Shown one piece after another: positions 8,636 to 17,254 of a DNA stretch of 47,031 bases. The stretch covers positions 1 through 47,031 of the forward strand of contig PABK01000049.1 in NCBI GenBank assembly GCA_002699145.1. Reading direction: 5' to 3'. Position 1 is the stretch's first letter. Each line of letters starts with the position of its first letter. This stretch comes from Halioglobus sp. (GTDB taxonomy: Bacteria; Pseudomonadota; Gammaproteobacteria; Pseudomonadales; Halieaceae). The notes below the pieces were generated by a model, which did not search any database, was not told the origin of the DNA, and saw only the letters and a program-made list of their open reading frames with translations. The position numbers and the translations under genes are program-made.

Positions 8636-9979
8636 ATGTCGCTTGAAGCCGATTGGTTCCTGCGGGCGCACCCTGAGATAACCACAATCGAAGCCCTCCT
8701 CCCCGACTGCAACGGGGTCATGCGTGGCAAATGGGTACCCCGGCACAAACTGGCCAAGATTTTCGACGGCGAACTCAAACTCCCCAAAACCGCCCTCAGC
8801 CTGGACATCTGGGGCCGGGATGTCGAAGAACTGGTTTTCGCCGCGGGCGACGCCGACGGCATCTGCCGCCCGGTGGAGGGCTCCCTGCTGCCCACGCCCT
8901 GGGCCGCCGGCGGCCAGCACGGCCAGGTCATGCTGTCCATGTACGACGCCGACGGCAGCGCCTACATGGGCGATCCCCGCCACGTGCTCAAGCAGGTCCT
9001 GACCCGCTACCAGGAAGCCGGCTGGCGGCCGGTGGTGGCGGCGGAACTCGAGTTCAGCCTGGTGCAGTGGGACGAGTCGGTCCCCCTGCACACCTGCCCC
9101 TCGCCGGCGGGCAGCGGCCCCGTGGGCGGCAACACCTACGGGCTGGACGTGCTCAACCACCACCAGGACATGATGGAAGACCTGCGCCTGGCCTGCGAGG
9201 TGCAGGACCTGCCCTTCGACGGCGTGGTCAAGGAGTCGGCGCCCTCCCAGTACGAAATCAACATGACCCATGTCGACAACCCGGTGCTGGCGGCCAAGCA
9301 GATCATGATGATGAAACGGCTGATCAAGGGGGTCGCCGCCAAGCACGGGTTGATCGCCAGCTTCATGCCCAAGCCCTTCGAGGACGAGTCGGGCAACGGC
9401 ATGCACATCCACTGCAGCGTGCTCGACGAGAGCGGCGCCAACATCTTCGATGACGGCTCGGAGAAGGGCTCGCCCCTGCTGCACAACGCCATCGGCGGCT
9501 GCCTGCTGAATATGGCCGACTCGGTGGCGATATTCGCGCCCAGCTACAACGCCTACCGCCGCTTCCAGAAGGGTGCCCACGCCCCCACCTTTCCCAGCTG
9601 GGGCTACGAGAACCGCACCGTGGCGGTGCGCGTTCCCGCCGGCAGCAAGGCCGCGCGGCGCCTGGAGCACCGTGTCGCCGGCGCCGACGCCAATCCCTAT
9701 CTCGCCTTCGCCGTGCTGTTGTCCGCCATGCTCGACGGCATCGAGCAGAATATTTCCCCCGGTGAGCCGATCAAGGGCGACGGTTACTCCCAGGAAAAGG
9801 AAACCCTGCCGGTGTACATGCCGGACGCGGTGAGGCTGTTCAGCGACTCGGACTTCATCCGCAACAGCCTGGGGGAGGAACTGCAGCGTATCTTCACCCT
9901 GACCAAGCAGCAGGAAATCGAGGAGTTCCGCCGCCGCATCACCCTGCTCGAGTACCAGTCCTTCCTGGAAAGGCTCTAG
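8636..9979 (+). CDS. Glutamine synthetase family protein, probably gamma-glutamylpolyamine synthetase
   Basis: A GlnA-fold ligase of 447 residues from ATG 8636; an in-frame GTG at 8603 is possible. Visible motifs are EFSLVQWDESV (metal-binding Glu), GNGMHIHCSVLDESG (active-site His and ATP region) and NRTVAVRVPAGSKAARRLEHRVAGADANPYLAFA. Length, the MSLEADWFLRAHPEITTIEALLPD N-terminus and the missing adenylylation loop fit the PuuA/PauA class, which joins glutamate to putrescine or other polyamines, rather than housekeeping GlnA. No other polyamine genes lie nearby, so the amine substrate is unknown. Its TAG stop shares the CTAG at 9976-9979 with the convergent gene. Confidence 0.85.
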   Translation: MSLEADWFLRAHPEITTIEALLPDCNGVMRGKWVPRHKLAKIFDGELKLPKTALSLDIWGRDVEELVFAAGDADGICRPVEGSLLPTPWAAGGQHGQVMLSMYDADGSAYMGDPRHVLKQVLTRYQEAGWRPVVAAELEFSLVQWDESVPLHTCPSPAGSGPVGGNTYGLDVLNHHQDMMEDLRLACEVQDLPFDGVVKESAPSQYEINMTHVDNPVLAAKQIMMMKRLIKGVAAKHGLIASFMPKPFEDESGNGMHIHCSVLDESGANIFDDGSEKGSPLLHNAIGGCLLNMADSVAIFAPSYNAYRRFQKGAHAPTFPSWGYENRTVAVRVPAGSKAARRLEHRVAGADANPYLAFAVLLSAMLDGIEQNISPGEPIKGDGYSQEKETLPVYMPDAVRLFSDSDFIRNSLGEELQRIFTLTKQQEIEEFRRRITLLEYQSFLERL

Positions 9980-10728
9980 CCGGGCGCGGCGCCCTCCTGC
10001 GCCAGCGCACGGATTTTCCGGTACACCTGCCACATCGCCTCGCTGGTGTTGGCGTCGTCCTGCTCGCCCGTGTAGCGAAATTCGGGCAGCTCCACGCCGC
10101 TGAAATCCAGCGGCGCGAGAAAGGCCTGGTAGTCCGCCAGGCTCAGGTCGGGGACGTACTCGATGATATCGCCGCCGATCTGCAGGTACTGTTCCAGGGA
10201 GTTCACGTACTGCTGCTGCAGGTGCTCGACGCTGCGGCGCGGGAACTTGATGCGCGCCGAGGCGATGAAACCCGAGGGCTCGCGCAGGCAGAAAATCACC
10301 CGCTCCGGCGGGCCCCACATGGCGACAAGGCAGCGGTGCTCCTTCGGCCGCAGCACCGCCTGCTTGTAGACAAAATCCAGTTGCCGGCCGTCACCGGGGT
10401 AGGCGGTGTCCAGGATATTGCGCGACAGGTCGCGCAGCAGCCGCGGGTAGTCGAACTCGATATGATCGTGGTTGGGCAGCGCGCTGACCTCGCGGTACTC
10501 CTCGATGCCCGCCAGGATCGAGCCCAGCCGCCAGTCGCCAATCCACAGGCTGGCGCAGGACTTGGCCAGCTCCGATATATAGGTGGTGCCGCTGCGCGTG
10601 GAGCCGTAGATCAGCCACCAGCGCAGCCGCTCCTTGCCGGCGATCTCGCGCCGCAGGTTGCGCTGGCCGGGCGCGTTGCGCGCAATGCGCCGCAGCGCCC
10701 GTTTTGCCGCCAGCCGGACACGTTCCAT
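9976..10728 (-). CDS. Sulfotransferase-family protein
   Basis: 250 residues. WLIYGSTRSGTTYISELAKS is the 5'-phosphosulfate-binding loop of PAPS-dependent sulfotransferases (P-loop-like, near residue 38), and RVIFCLREPSGFIASARIKF fits the 3'-phosphate-binding strand and helix, including the Arg and Ser. It would transfer sulfate from PAPS to an unknown acceptor. The N-terminus is basic, with no clear membrane segment. It appears to be a single-gene unit, convergent with the glutamine-synthetase-like gene. Confidence 0.75.
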   Translation of the reverse strand: MERVRLAAKRALRRIARNAPGQRNLRREIAGKERLRWWLIYGSTRSGTTYISELAKSCASLWIGDWRLGSILAGIEEYREVSALPNHDHIEFDYPRLLRDLSRNILDTAYPGDGRQLDFVYKQAVLRPKEHRCLVAMWGPPERVIFCLREPSGFIASARIKFPRRSVEHLQQQYVNSLEQYLQIGGDIIEYVPDLSLADYQAFLAPLDFSGVELPEFRYTGEQDDANTSEAMWQVYRKIRALAQEGAAPG

Positions 10729-10996
10729 GCCTGCCCCCTTGTCTTCACCAAGCCGGTGTTGGTTATTGCCTTATTCGTCCCGGCGGACTGCGCAACACGC
10801 CGGGCGCGGCCGCGCGGTGCCCTGACCACATCCACAGCGCCTAATGATGTCAGTTCCCGGCCGCGGAGTCATCCGCACCGGTGCACGCACACCAGCGGTG
10901 TTGCAGGTGACAAATTACCCGCGCCGCGGCGATGCAGGTCATGGTCGCGTTGCGCGGCAAATGCTATAAAGGCCGTCCAGCCGTTGAGATCGTCCC

Positions 10997-11815
10997 GTGC
11001 GCACCTACCGCCTGCCCCACAGCTTCCGCATCGCCACCGGCCTGTTGCTGGTGTTGCTGTGCCTGCTGGCGGCGGCTGGCGCCCGCGCCGACAGTTGCGC
11101 CAACTCGCTGGGCCGCGCACTGCCGGAAAACCGGGAAGCGGCCCTGGGCGACGAGTTCGAGGTACTGAGCTGGAACATCCAGAAGGCCAGCAACCAGGGC
11201 TGGGACACGGACCTGGCCAGCCTGGGCGCCGGCATAGACCTGGCGTTCATCCAGGAGGCCTCCCTGCAGGCGCACCTCGACGAGATCATTCCCGGCCCCC
11301 TGCACCGGGCCTTCGCCCGGGGCTACACGCGGCCGGGCAACAGCACCGGGGTGATGACCCTGAGCACCGGCGCGCCCAGCGGCCGCTGCCAGGTCACGGC
11401 GTGGGAGCCCTGGCTGGGCACACCGAAGGCGGTGAGCATCACCGAGCACCCCCTGCGCGGCCGCGACGAGCGCCTGCTCGCGATCAACGTGCACGCGGTG
11501 AACTTCGAACTCGGCCTGGACAGTTTTTCCGCCCAGTTCCGCGCCCTGGGCGCGGTGCTGGACCTGCACCGCGGGCCGGTGATCCTCGCCGGCGATCTGA
11601 ACACCTGGAACGGCGGGCGACAGGCCCTGGTCGAGCGCTTTACGCGCGAGCACGGTCTGGCCTCGGTGGCTTTCCAGCCCGACCTGCGCACCCGCGCCTT
11701 CGGCCGCGCCCTGGATCACATCTACGTGCGCGGCCTGGCCAGCACCGGGGCGCGCGTGATCCCGGTCTCCAGCTCCGACCACAACCCCCTGCGCGTGCGC
11801 CTGGCGCTGAACTGA
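10997..11815 (+). CDS. Secreted endonuclease/exonuclease/phosphatase-family protein
   Basis: 272 residues starting at GTG, with a signal peptide (RIATGLLLVLLCLLAAAGARA) predicting export. The EEP fold is marked by FEVLSWNIQKA, IDLAFIQEA (metal-binding Glu), LAGDLNTW (catalytic Asp and Asn), LDHIYVRG and the terminal SSSDHNPLRVRL (catalytic Asp-His pair). All core metal and catalytic residues are present, so it should be an active phosphodiesterase or nuclease in the periplasm or outside the cell. The substrate could be DNA, RNA or phospholipid. It is convergent with the MATE gene, seven bases apart. Confidence 0.85.
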   Translation: MRTYRLPHSFRIATGLLLVLLCLLAAAGARADSCANSLGRALPENREAALGDEFEVLSWNIQKASNQGWDTDLASLGAGIDLAFIQEASLQAHLDEIIPGPLHRAFARGYTRPGNSTGVMTLSTGAPSGRCQVTAWEPWLGTPKAVSITEHPLRGRDERLLAINVHAVNFELGLDSFSAQFRALGAVLDLHRGPVILAGDLNTWNGGRQALVERFTREHGLASVAFQPDLRTRAFGRALDHIYVRGLASTGARVIPVSSSDHNPLRVRLALN

Positions 11816-11822
11816 GGCCGTC

Positions 11823-13313
11823 CTAGACCGGCGGCTCGCGTCCCGTATCCAGCCCGGCCACCGCCGGTTCGGACAGCGGTCCGGGCTCGATGGGCCGGTG
11901 CTCGCGCTCCAGGCGATTGACCAGGGCGAAAGCGCCGATCATGGCGGCGATGCCAAACGCCACGGCGCCGAAGGCCTCCCCGGCCATGACCCCGCGCGGG
12001 CCGTACCACTGAGCGCCGAAGTATACCGCGGGTATCGTGCCCAGGACGGCGCGGCCGAAATTGAAACAGGTGGCCCAGTGGGCGTGGCGCAGGTTGTTGA
12101 AGCTGGCGTTGGCGACGAACAGGCAGCCGTTGAAGGCAAAGGCGCCGACCAGGAACCAGCAGTAGAACAGGATCAACTCGGCGGCCTGGTCGCTGGCGGA
12201 AAACACCGCGACGATGCCCTCGGCGCAAAGCGCCAGCAGCAGCCACATCAGGACGACGTAGACCGCGTTGAGCAGGATCGCGCCGCGCAGGGTCGAGCGC
12301 ACGCGGTCGTAGCGGCCGGCGCCGGCATTCTGGCCGACGATGGGGCCGACCGCGCCGGACAGTGCGAAGATCGCGGCGAAGGCAACGGGGGTGATACGCC
12401 CCATGATCGCCGCCCCGGCCACCGCGCTGTCGCCGAACTGGGCCATGGTGCGCAACACGAAACTGTTGCTGATGGGCGTGGCCAGGTTGGTCAGTACCGC
12501 CGGACCGGCGATCACCATGATGGGCCGGATGTCGGCGAGAAATTCTGCGGTGGACACACGGCAGGGCAGCCGGTGCACGACGCCCAGGGCATGCCAGGCG
12601 ACGCCGAATACCACGCAGCGCGCCGCCACCGACGCCCAGGCGGCGCCCTCCAGGCCCCAGCCCAGGGTGAAGATAAACAGCGGGTCCAGCACCGCGTTCA
12701 CCAACGAGCCGAGAACCGTGGCCCACATGGAACGGCGCGCGTCGCCCACCGCGCGCACCCCGGCCGCCATGCTCATGCCCAGCACCAGTATCGGCATGTT
12801 GGGCAGCAGGATGCTGGCGTAGCTGATGGCGTATTCGAGGGTCTGGCCGCTGGCGCCGAGCAGTTCCAGCAGCGGGCGCAGGCGGAACCAGGCCACGCCA
12901 CTGATGGCGCAGGACACCAGCGCGTTGAACAGCAGCGCGCTGCTGCAGTAGCGCCGCGCCAGGTCGCGCCGCTGGGCCCCTTCCGAGCGTGCGACCAGCG
13001 CTCCCAGCGCGATCTGCAGGCCGATACTGACCGAGACCAGGAAAAAGATCAGCGTGCCGGCGAAACCCACCGCGGCGGCCAGTTCCTGCTCGCCCAGCAG
13101 GGTGAGGAAGTACATGTCGATCATGTCCACGCCGAACATGGTCAACAGGCCCGTGGCGCTGGCCCCGGTCATCACCAGCACGTGGCGTGCAGTGGAGCCG
13201 TGGGTGAAGACCGCCCTGCTCACCGGCGGGCGCCCCGGGCGAACACAGGCCCGCACGCGGGGCGACGCGGCGCCGGCGCGTGGGGAGACAGTCCGTCCGC
13301 GCGTGGCTGGCAC
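11823..13313 (-). CDS. MATE-family efflux transporter
   Basis: About 496 residues with some twelve hydrophobic segments in two related halves, beginning VLVMTGASATGLLTMFGVDMIDMYFL. The second half opens PIMVIAGPAVLTNLATPISNSF and contains AIFALSGAVGPIVGQNAGAGRYD, a typical MATE pattern. It should export cationic or organic compounds using a Na+ or H+ gradient; the substrate is unknown. The GTG at 13313 has a weak ribosome-binding site and gives a Pro/Arg-rich leader of 30 residues; GTG at 13223 would remove it. The gene is divergent from the desaturase, with 165 bases between. Confidence 0.9.
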   Translation of the reverse strand: MPATRGRTVSPRAGAASPRVRACVRPGRPPVSRAVFTHGSTARHVLVMTGASATGLLTMFGVDMIDMYFLTLLGEQELAAAVGFAGTLIFFLVSVSIGLQIALGALVARSEGAQRRDLARRYCSSALLFNALVSCAISGVAWFRLRPLLELLGASGQTLEYAISYASILLPNMPILVLGMSMAAGVRAVGDARRSMWATVLGSLVNAVLDPLFIFTLGWGLEGAAWASVAARCVVFGVAWHALGVVHRLPCRVSTAEFLADIRPIMVIAGPAVLTNLATPISNSFVLRTMAQFGDSAVAGAAIMGRITPVAFAAIFALSGAVGPIVGQNAGAGRYDRVRSTLRGAILLNAVYVVLMWLLLALCAEGIVAVFSASDQAAELILFYCWFLVGAFAFNGCLFVANASFNNLRHAHWATCFNFGRAVLGTIPAVYFGAQWYGPRGVMAGEAFGAVAFGIAAMIGAFALVNRLEREHRPIEPGPLSEPAVAGLDTGREPPV

Positions 13314-13478
13314 CGCAGCATGAAAAACTCCGTTTCACAGGATTGAAAAGGGGGGAGAGCATTCTACTGCAGAATCGGCGCGAATGTGTTAAAAGCCGTT
13401 GCGGCGGAAAGACTTTCTCGCCAAAAAAAGTTAATATTCGCAATGTATTGTCTGTCCTGAACCCAGCCGGATTAATTC

Positions 13479-14648
13479 ATGAACAAACCGCCCCTCGACA
13501 CGACCAATGTGATCATCTTTGTCGGCCTGCCCCTGCTCGCCCTGGTACTGGTGCCCCTGTGGGGCGTGTATCACGGTTACACCGGCACCCAGTGGCTGTG
13601 GGCGGTCGCCTTCCTGTACCTCAACGGCATGTCGATCACCGGCGGTTACCACCGCCTGTGGGCGCACAACGCCTACGACGCGCACCCGGCGCTGCGCTGG
13701 TTTTTCGCCTTCTGGGGCGCCGGCGCACTGCAGAACAGCATCCTGATCTGGGCCTCGGACCACCGCCGTCACCACCGCTACGTGGACGACGACGAGAAGG
13801 ACCCGTACTCTGCGAGCCGTGGGCTGTGGTTCAGCCACATGGGCTGGATGCTGCGCGAGTACCGCAGCAACGAGGAGGATTTCTCCAACGCCCGCGACCT
13901 GCAGCGCGACCCCATCGTCATGTGGCAACACAACCACTACGTCGCGCTGACCGTGTTCATGAACGTCGGACTTCCCGTGCTGCTCGGCGTGTGGCTCGGC
14001 GACGTGATCGGCACCGTGCTGCTGGTCGGCCTGCTGCGCCTGGTGGTCAACCACCACGTCACCTTCTTCATCAATTCCCTGGCGCATTTCTGGGGCCGCC
14101 GGCCCTACACCGAGGACAACAGCGCACGCGACAACGACCTGCTCGCCTTCCTCACCTACGGCGAGGGCTACCACAACTACCACCACATCTTCCAGAATGA
14201 CTACCGCAACGGGATTCGCTGGTGGCACTGGGACCCGACCAAGTGGATGATCAACCTCTGCTCGCGGGTCGGCCTGGCCAGCAACCTGACGCGCGTACCG
14301 GATTTCAAGATCCAGCGCGCCATTCTCGACACCCAGTTCCGCCGCGCGCACAACAAGCTCGACGAGGGCCGCGACTGCGAGACCCTGCGCGAAACCCTGG
14401 AGCGCGAATACCAGTTGTTCACCCAGTCCATCAACGAGTGGACCGCCCTGCAGGCCGAGCGCTACGAGCGCAAGAAGGAACAACTCGGCGGAGCCCTCGA
14501 GGAGCACCGGCAACAGTTGCAGCAGAAGTGGGACTCCGCCGCCCTGCGCACCAAGCTGAAGACCCTGGAATACGGACTGAAGATGCAGCGCAAGCGCCTG
14601 CAACTGCTGATGGAGCAGGTGCGCCTGCACCAGGCGCAAATGGCCTGA
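13479..14648 (+). CDS. Acyl-CoA delta-9 fatty acid desaturase
   Basis: 389 residues, a membrane di-iron desaturase. The three histidine boxes are complete: HRLWAH, HRRHH and HNYHH, plus an extra His in VVNHHVTFFINSLAHFWG. There are four hydrophobic segments in two pairs. Residues from about 290 to the end form a long charged helical extension rich in Glu, Lys, Gln and Arg, as in the Pseudomonas DesB type (about 394 residues). It introduces a double bond in saturated acyl-CoA or phospholipid chains and so tunes membrane fluidity. It probably has its own promoter in the AT-richer stretch at 13380-13470. Confidence 0.93.
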   Translation: MNKPPLDTTNVIIFVGLPLLALVLVPLWGVYHGYTGTQWLWAVAFLYLNGMSITGGYHRLWAHNAYDAHPALRWFFAFWGAGALQNSILIWASDHRRHHRYVDDDEKDPYSASRGLWFSHMGWMLREYRSNEEDFSNARDLQRDPIVMWQHNHYVALTVFMNVGLPVLLGVWLGDVIGTVLLVGLLRLVVNHHVTFFINSLAHFWGRRPYTEDNSARDNDLLAFLTYGEGYHNYHHIFQNDYRNGIRWWHWDPTKWMINLCSRVGLASNLTRVPDFKIQRAILDTQFRRAHNKLDEGRDCETLRETLEREYQLFTQSINEWTALQAERYERKKEQLGGALEEHRQQLQQKWDSAALRTKLKTLEYGLKMQRKRLQLLMEQVRLHQAQMA

Positions 14649-14738
14649 CCGCGGCCTGATCCAATGGGCCCGGTCCTGCGTACCGGTGGTTTTATGCTAC
14701 TTTAAACAGCGAGCCACCCGGCCGCTGCGGAGACCCCC

Positions 14739-15224
14739 ATGCCCCAGACCGTCCACGATTTCAGCTGTAAAACCCCCAACGGTGAAGACCGCCCCCTGTC
14801 CGACTTCAAGGGCAAGGTCCTGCTGGTGGTGAACACCGCCTCCAAATGCGGTTTTACCCCGCAATTCAAGGGCCTGGAGGAGATGTACGAGAAGTACCGC
14901 GAGCGCGGGCTGGAAATCCTCGGCTTTCCCTGTAACCAGTTCGGCAAGCAGGACCCGGGCAGCAACGACGAGATCGTCGAGTTCTGCCAGCTCAACTACG
15001 GCGTCAGCTTCCCCATGTTCGGCAAGATAGAGGTCAACGGCGACGGCGCCGACCCGCTGTACCGCCATCTAAAGCAGGCCGCGCCGGGCCTGCTCGGCTC
15101 CGAGGGCATCAAGTGGAACTTCACCAAGTTCCTGGTGGACGCCGACGGCAACGTGGTGCGCCGCTACGCTCCCAAGGACAAGCCGTCGGACATCGAGAAG
15201 GATATCGAGGCCCTGCTGGCCTGA
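14739..15224 (+). CDS. Glutathione peroxidase (BtuE type)
   Basis: 161 residues of the thiol peroxidase family. The peroxidatic residue is Cys rather than selenocysteine in [13 protein letters not shown]; the second Cys is in [12 protein letters not shown]; the Trp of the catalytic tetrad is in [10 protein letters not shown]. It lacks a signal peptide, so it acts in the cytoplasm, reducing hydrogen and lipid hydroperoxides, usually with thioredoxin in bacteria. It stands 90 bases after the desaturase on the same strand and may share its transcript, which would couple unsaturated lipid synthesis with lipid-peroxide removal; that link is inference. Confidence 0.94.
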   Translation: MPQTVHDFSCKTPNGEDRPLSDFKGKVLLVVNTASKCGFTPQFKGLEEMYEKYRERGLEILGFPCNQFGKQDPGSNDEIVEFCQLNYGVSFPMFGKIEVNGDGADPLYRHLKQAAPGLLGSEGIKWNFTKFLVDADGNVVRRYAPKDKPSDIEKDIEALLA

Positions 15225-15304
15225 GGGTCGCCCGGGGCCTGAGCATCGCACCCGGCCTCACGTTCGACACTCGCACGGCCTGGGACTGGGGGAGGAGTGC
15301 AATC

Positions 15305-15490
15305 GCCGGCAGGCGGTATCCCCCCCCTGAAACGGCCGCAGCTCCGCGACCGCGCGCGGCTGCTGCGCAACTCGACGATTTTTCGCTGCGCGAAAAATTC
15401 GGACTCGGACAGTGCTCGCAGAAAGCCCCGCGCGCGGTCGCTGCGCTAAACGCGGCCTGATTGTTTCCGGGGGGGATACCGCCTGCCGGC
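15305..15490. repeat. 186-bp nested inverted repeat (MITE-like or structured RNA)
   Basis: The outer arms 15305-15326 and 15469-15490 are perfect 22-bp reverse complements ending in runs of C and G. A second perfect 14-bp pair lies inside (15346-15359 with 15428-15441), and an innermost hairpin pairs ATTTTTCGC (15378-15386) with GCGAAAAAT (15390-15398) around a TGC loop. The 318-bp gap 15225-15542 between the convergent genes gpx and prfC holds nothing else I can see. Terminal inverted repeats without an ORF resemble a non-autonomous mobile element, but I see no target-site duplication. A folded RNA or two-way terminator is the alternative. Confidence 0.7.
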
Positions 15491-15542
15491 TCCCGGCGGC
15501 TCCAGACATGCGATTACTTTGCACGCAATGCCGTGCGCAGGG

Positions 15543-17120
15543 TCAGTGCTCGCGCGTGGCGCGGAACTGGATATCCGGCCAGCGTTCCTCCATCAGCGCC
15601 AGGTTGACCCGCGTCGGCGCCAGGTAGGTGAGGTAGCCGCCACCGTCCTGTGACAGGTGCTCCGAGGCCTTCCTGCGGAATTCCTCCAGCTTGCGCGCGT
15701 CGTCGCAGTGCACCCAGCGCGCGGTGTAGACGTTCACCGGTTCGTAGATCGCCTCCACCTTGTACTCGTCCTTGAGGCGGTAGGCGACCACGTCGAACTG
15801 CAGCTGGCCCACCGCGCCGACGATCAGGTCGGTGCTGTCCAGCGGCGCGAACACCTGGGTGGAGCCCTCCTCGGAGAGCTGTTGCAGGCCGCGCTGCAGC
15901 TGCTTGGACTTCATCGGGTCGGTGAGGCGGATGCGCCGGAACAACTCCGGCGCGAAGTGCGGGATGCCGGTGAACTGCAGGTCCTCGCCGGCGCTGAAGG
16001 TGTCGCCGATCTGGATCGTGCCGTGGTTGTGCAGGCCGATGATGTCGCCGGCTACCGCCTCCTCCACGAGCACACGCTCGCCCGCCTTGAAGGTCACCGC
16101 GTCGGCGATCTTCACGTCCTTGCCGGTGCGCACGTGGCGCATTTTCATGCCCTTGCTGTAGCGCCCGGAACAGACGCGCAGGAAGGCGATGCGGTCGCGG
16201 TGGCGCGGGTCCATGTTCGCCTGGATCTTGAAGACAAAACCGCTGAAGTCCGCTTCGCGCGCCTCGACGTGGCGGGCCGTGGTATCGCGGCCCTGGGGCG
16301 GCGGCGCCCAGCGCACGAAATCGTCGAGCATTTCGCGCACGCCGAAATTGCTCAGGGCGGTGCCGAAAAATACCGGGCTGAGCCTGCCGGCGAGGAACTG
16401 CTGCAGGTCGAATTCGTGGCTGGCGCCGCGCACCAGCTCGATCTCCTCGACGAAATCGTCGTAGTCCTCGCCCAGCAATTCGCGCGCCGCCGGGCTGTCC
16501 AGCCCCTCGATGCGCCGATCCTCGGGCAGGACACTGCCCTGGCCGGGCGCGTACAGGTGAATGACATCGTTGTAGAGGTTGTAGACACCGCGGAATTCGC
16601 GCCCCATGCCGATGGGCCAATTGATCGGCGCGCCCTGGATCTGCAACACCTCCTCGATCTCGTCGAGCAGTTCGATAGGGTCGCGGATATCGCGGTCCAT
16701 CTTGTTGACGAAGCTGAAGATCGGCGTATCACGCAGCCGGCACACGTTCATCAGCTTGATGGTGCGGTCCTCCACGCCCTTGGCGCCGTCGATGACCATG
16801 AGAGCCGCGTCCACCGCGGTCAGCGTGCGGTAGGTGTCCTCGGAAAAGTCCTCGTGGCCCGGGGTATCGAGCAGGTTCACCACGCGCTCGCGGTAAGGGA
16901 ACTGCATCACCGAGGAGGTCACGGAAATGCCGCGCTCCTGCTCCATGCTCATCCAGTCGGAGGTCGCGTGGGGCCCCTTCTTGCCCTTTACGCTGCCCGC
17001 CACCTGGATCGCGTTGCCCAGCAACAGGAGCTTTTCGGTAATGGTGGTCTTGCCCGCGTCCGGGTGCGAGATGATGGCGAAGGTGCGCCGGGCGTCGATG
17101 TCCTGGCCGAGGTCAGACAT
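15543..17120 (-). CDS. prfC: Peptide chain release factor 3
   Basis: 525 residues, the RF3 length. The GTPase domain has [20 protein letters not shown] (P-loop), [12 protein letters not shown] (switch I), [18 protein letters not shown] (DxPGH) and FVNKMDRD (NKxD). After it come the EF-Tu-like domain 2 and an RF3-specific C-terminal domain. RF3 uses GTP hydrolysis to recycle RF1 and RF2 from the ribosome after peptide release. It stands alone between gpx (convergent) and the regB-like gene (divergent). Confidence 0.97.
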   Translation of the reverse strand: MSDLGQDIDARRTFAIISHPDAGKTTITEKLLLLGNAIQVAGSVKGKKGPHATSDWMSMEQERGISVTSSVMQFPYRERVVNLLDTPGHEDFSEDTYRTLTAVDAALMVIDGAKGVEDRTIKLMNVCRLRDTPIFSFVNKMDRDIRDPIELLDEIEEVLQIQGAPINWPIGMGREFRGVYNLYNDVIHLYAPGQGSVLPEDRRIEGLDSPAARELLGEDYDDFVEEIELVRGASHEFDLQQFLAGRLSPVFFGTALSNFGVREMLDDFVRWAPPPQGRDTTARHVEAREADFSGFVFKIQANMDPRHRDRIAFLRVCSGRYSKGMKMRHVRTGKDVKIADAVTFKAGERVLVEEAVAGDIIGLHNHGTIQIGDTFSAGEDLQFTGIPHFAPELFRRIRLTDPMKSKQLQRGLQQLSEEGSTQVFAPLDSTDLIVGAVGQLQFDVVAYRLKDEYKVEAIYEPVNVYTARWVHCDDARKLEEFRRKASEHLSQDGGGYLTYLAPTRVNLALMEERWPDIQFRATREH

Positions 17121-17146
17121 GGGATAACCGCTGCAAAAAAGCGCGA

Positions 17147-17152
17147 ATTATA
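17147..17152 (-). promoter_or_regulatory. Candidate -10 element for prfC
   Basis: A perfect TATAAT on the minus strand lies 26 bases upstream of the prfC ATG, in an otherwise GC-rich region. No good -35 is seen at 16-18 bases. A second TATAAT, on the plus strand at 17251-17256, overlaps the likely start region of the divergent regB-like gene. Confidence 0.35.
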
Positions 17153-17254
17153 CGCCCTTTTGCCCGCGGGGAGCAGCACCGTCGCGCCGCGCGCGGGCAC
17201 GCCCGGGCCGGCCGCGACAGAATGTCGCTGCCGCGCGGCGCCCCGCGCTCTATA

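Noticed and set aside
8618-10318. 566-codon minus-strand frame across the glutamine-synthetase-like gene
   Set aside because: Antisense to a conserved enzyme and overlaps the sulfotransferase; no recognisable domain.
11722-13443. 573-codon minus-strand frame overlapping the MATE gene
   Set aside because: Another reading frame of the MATE gene; Arg/Gly-rich with no membrane segments.
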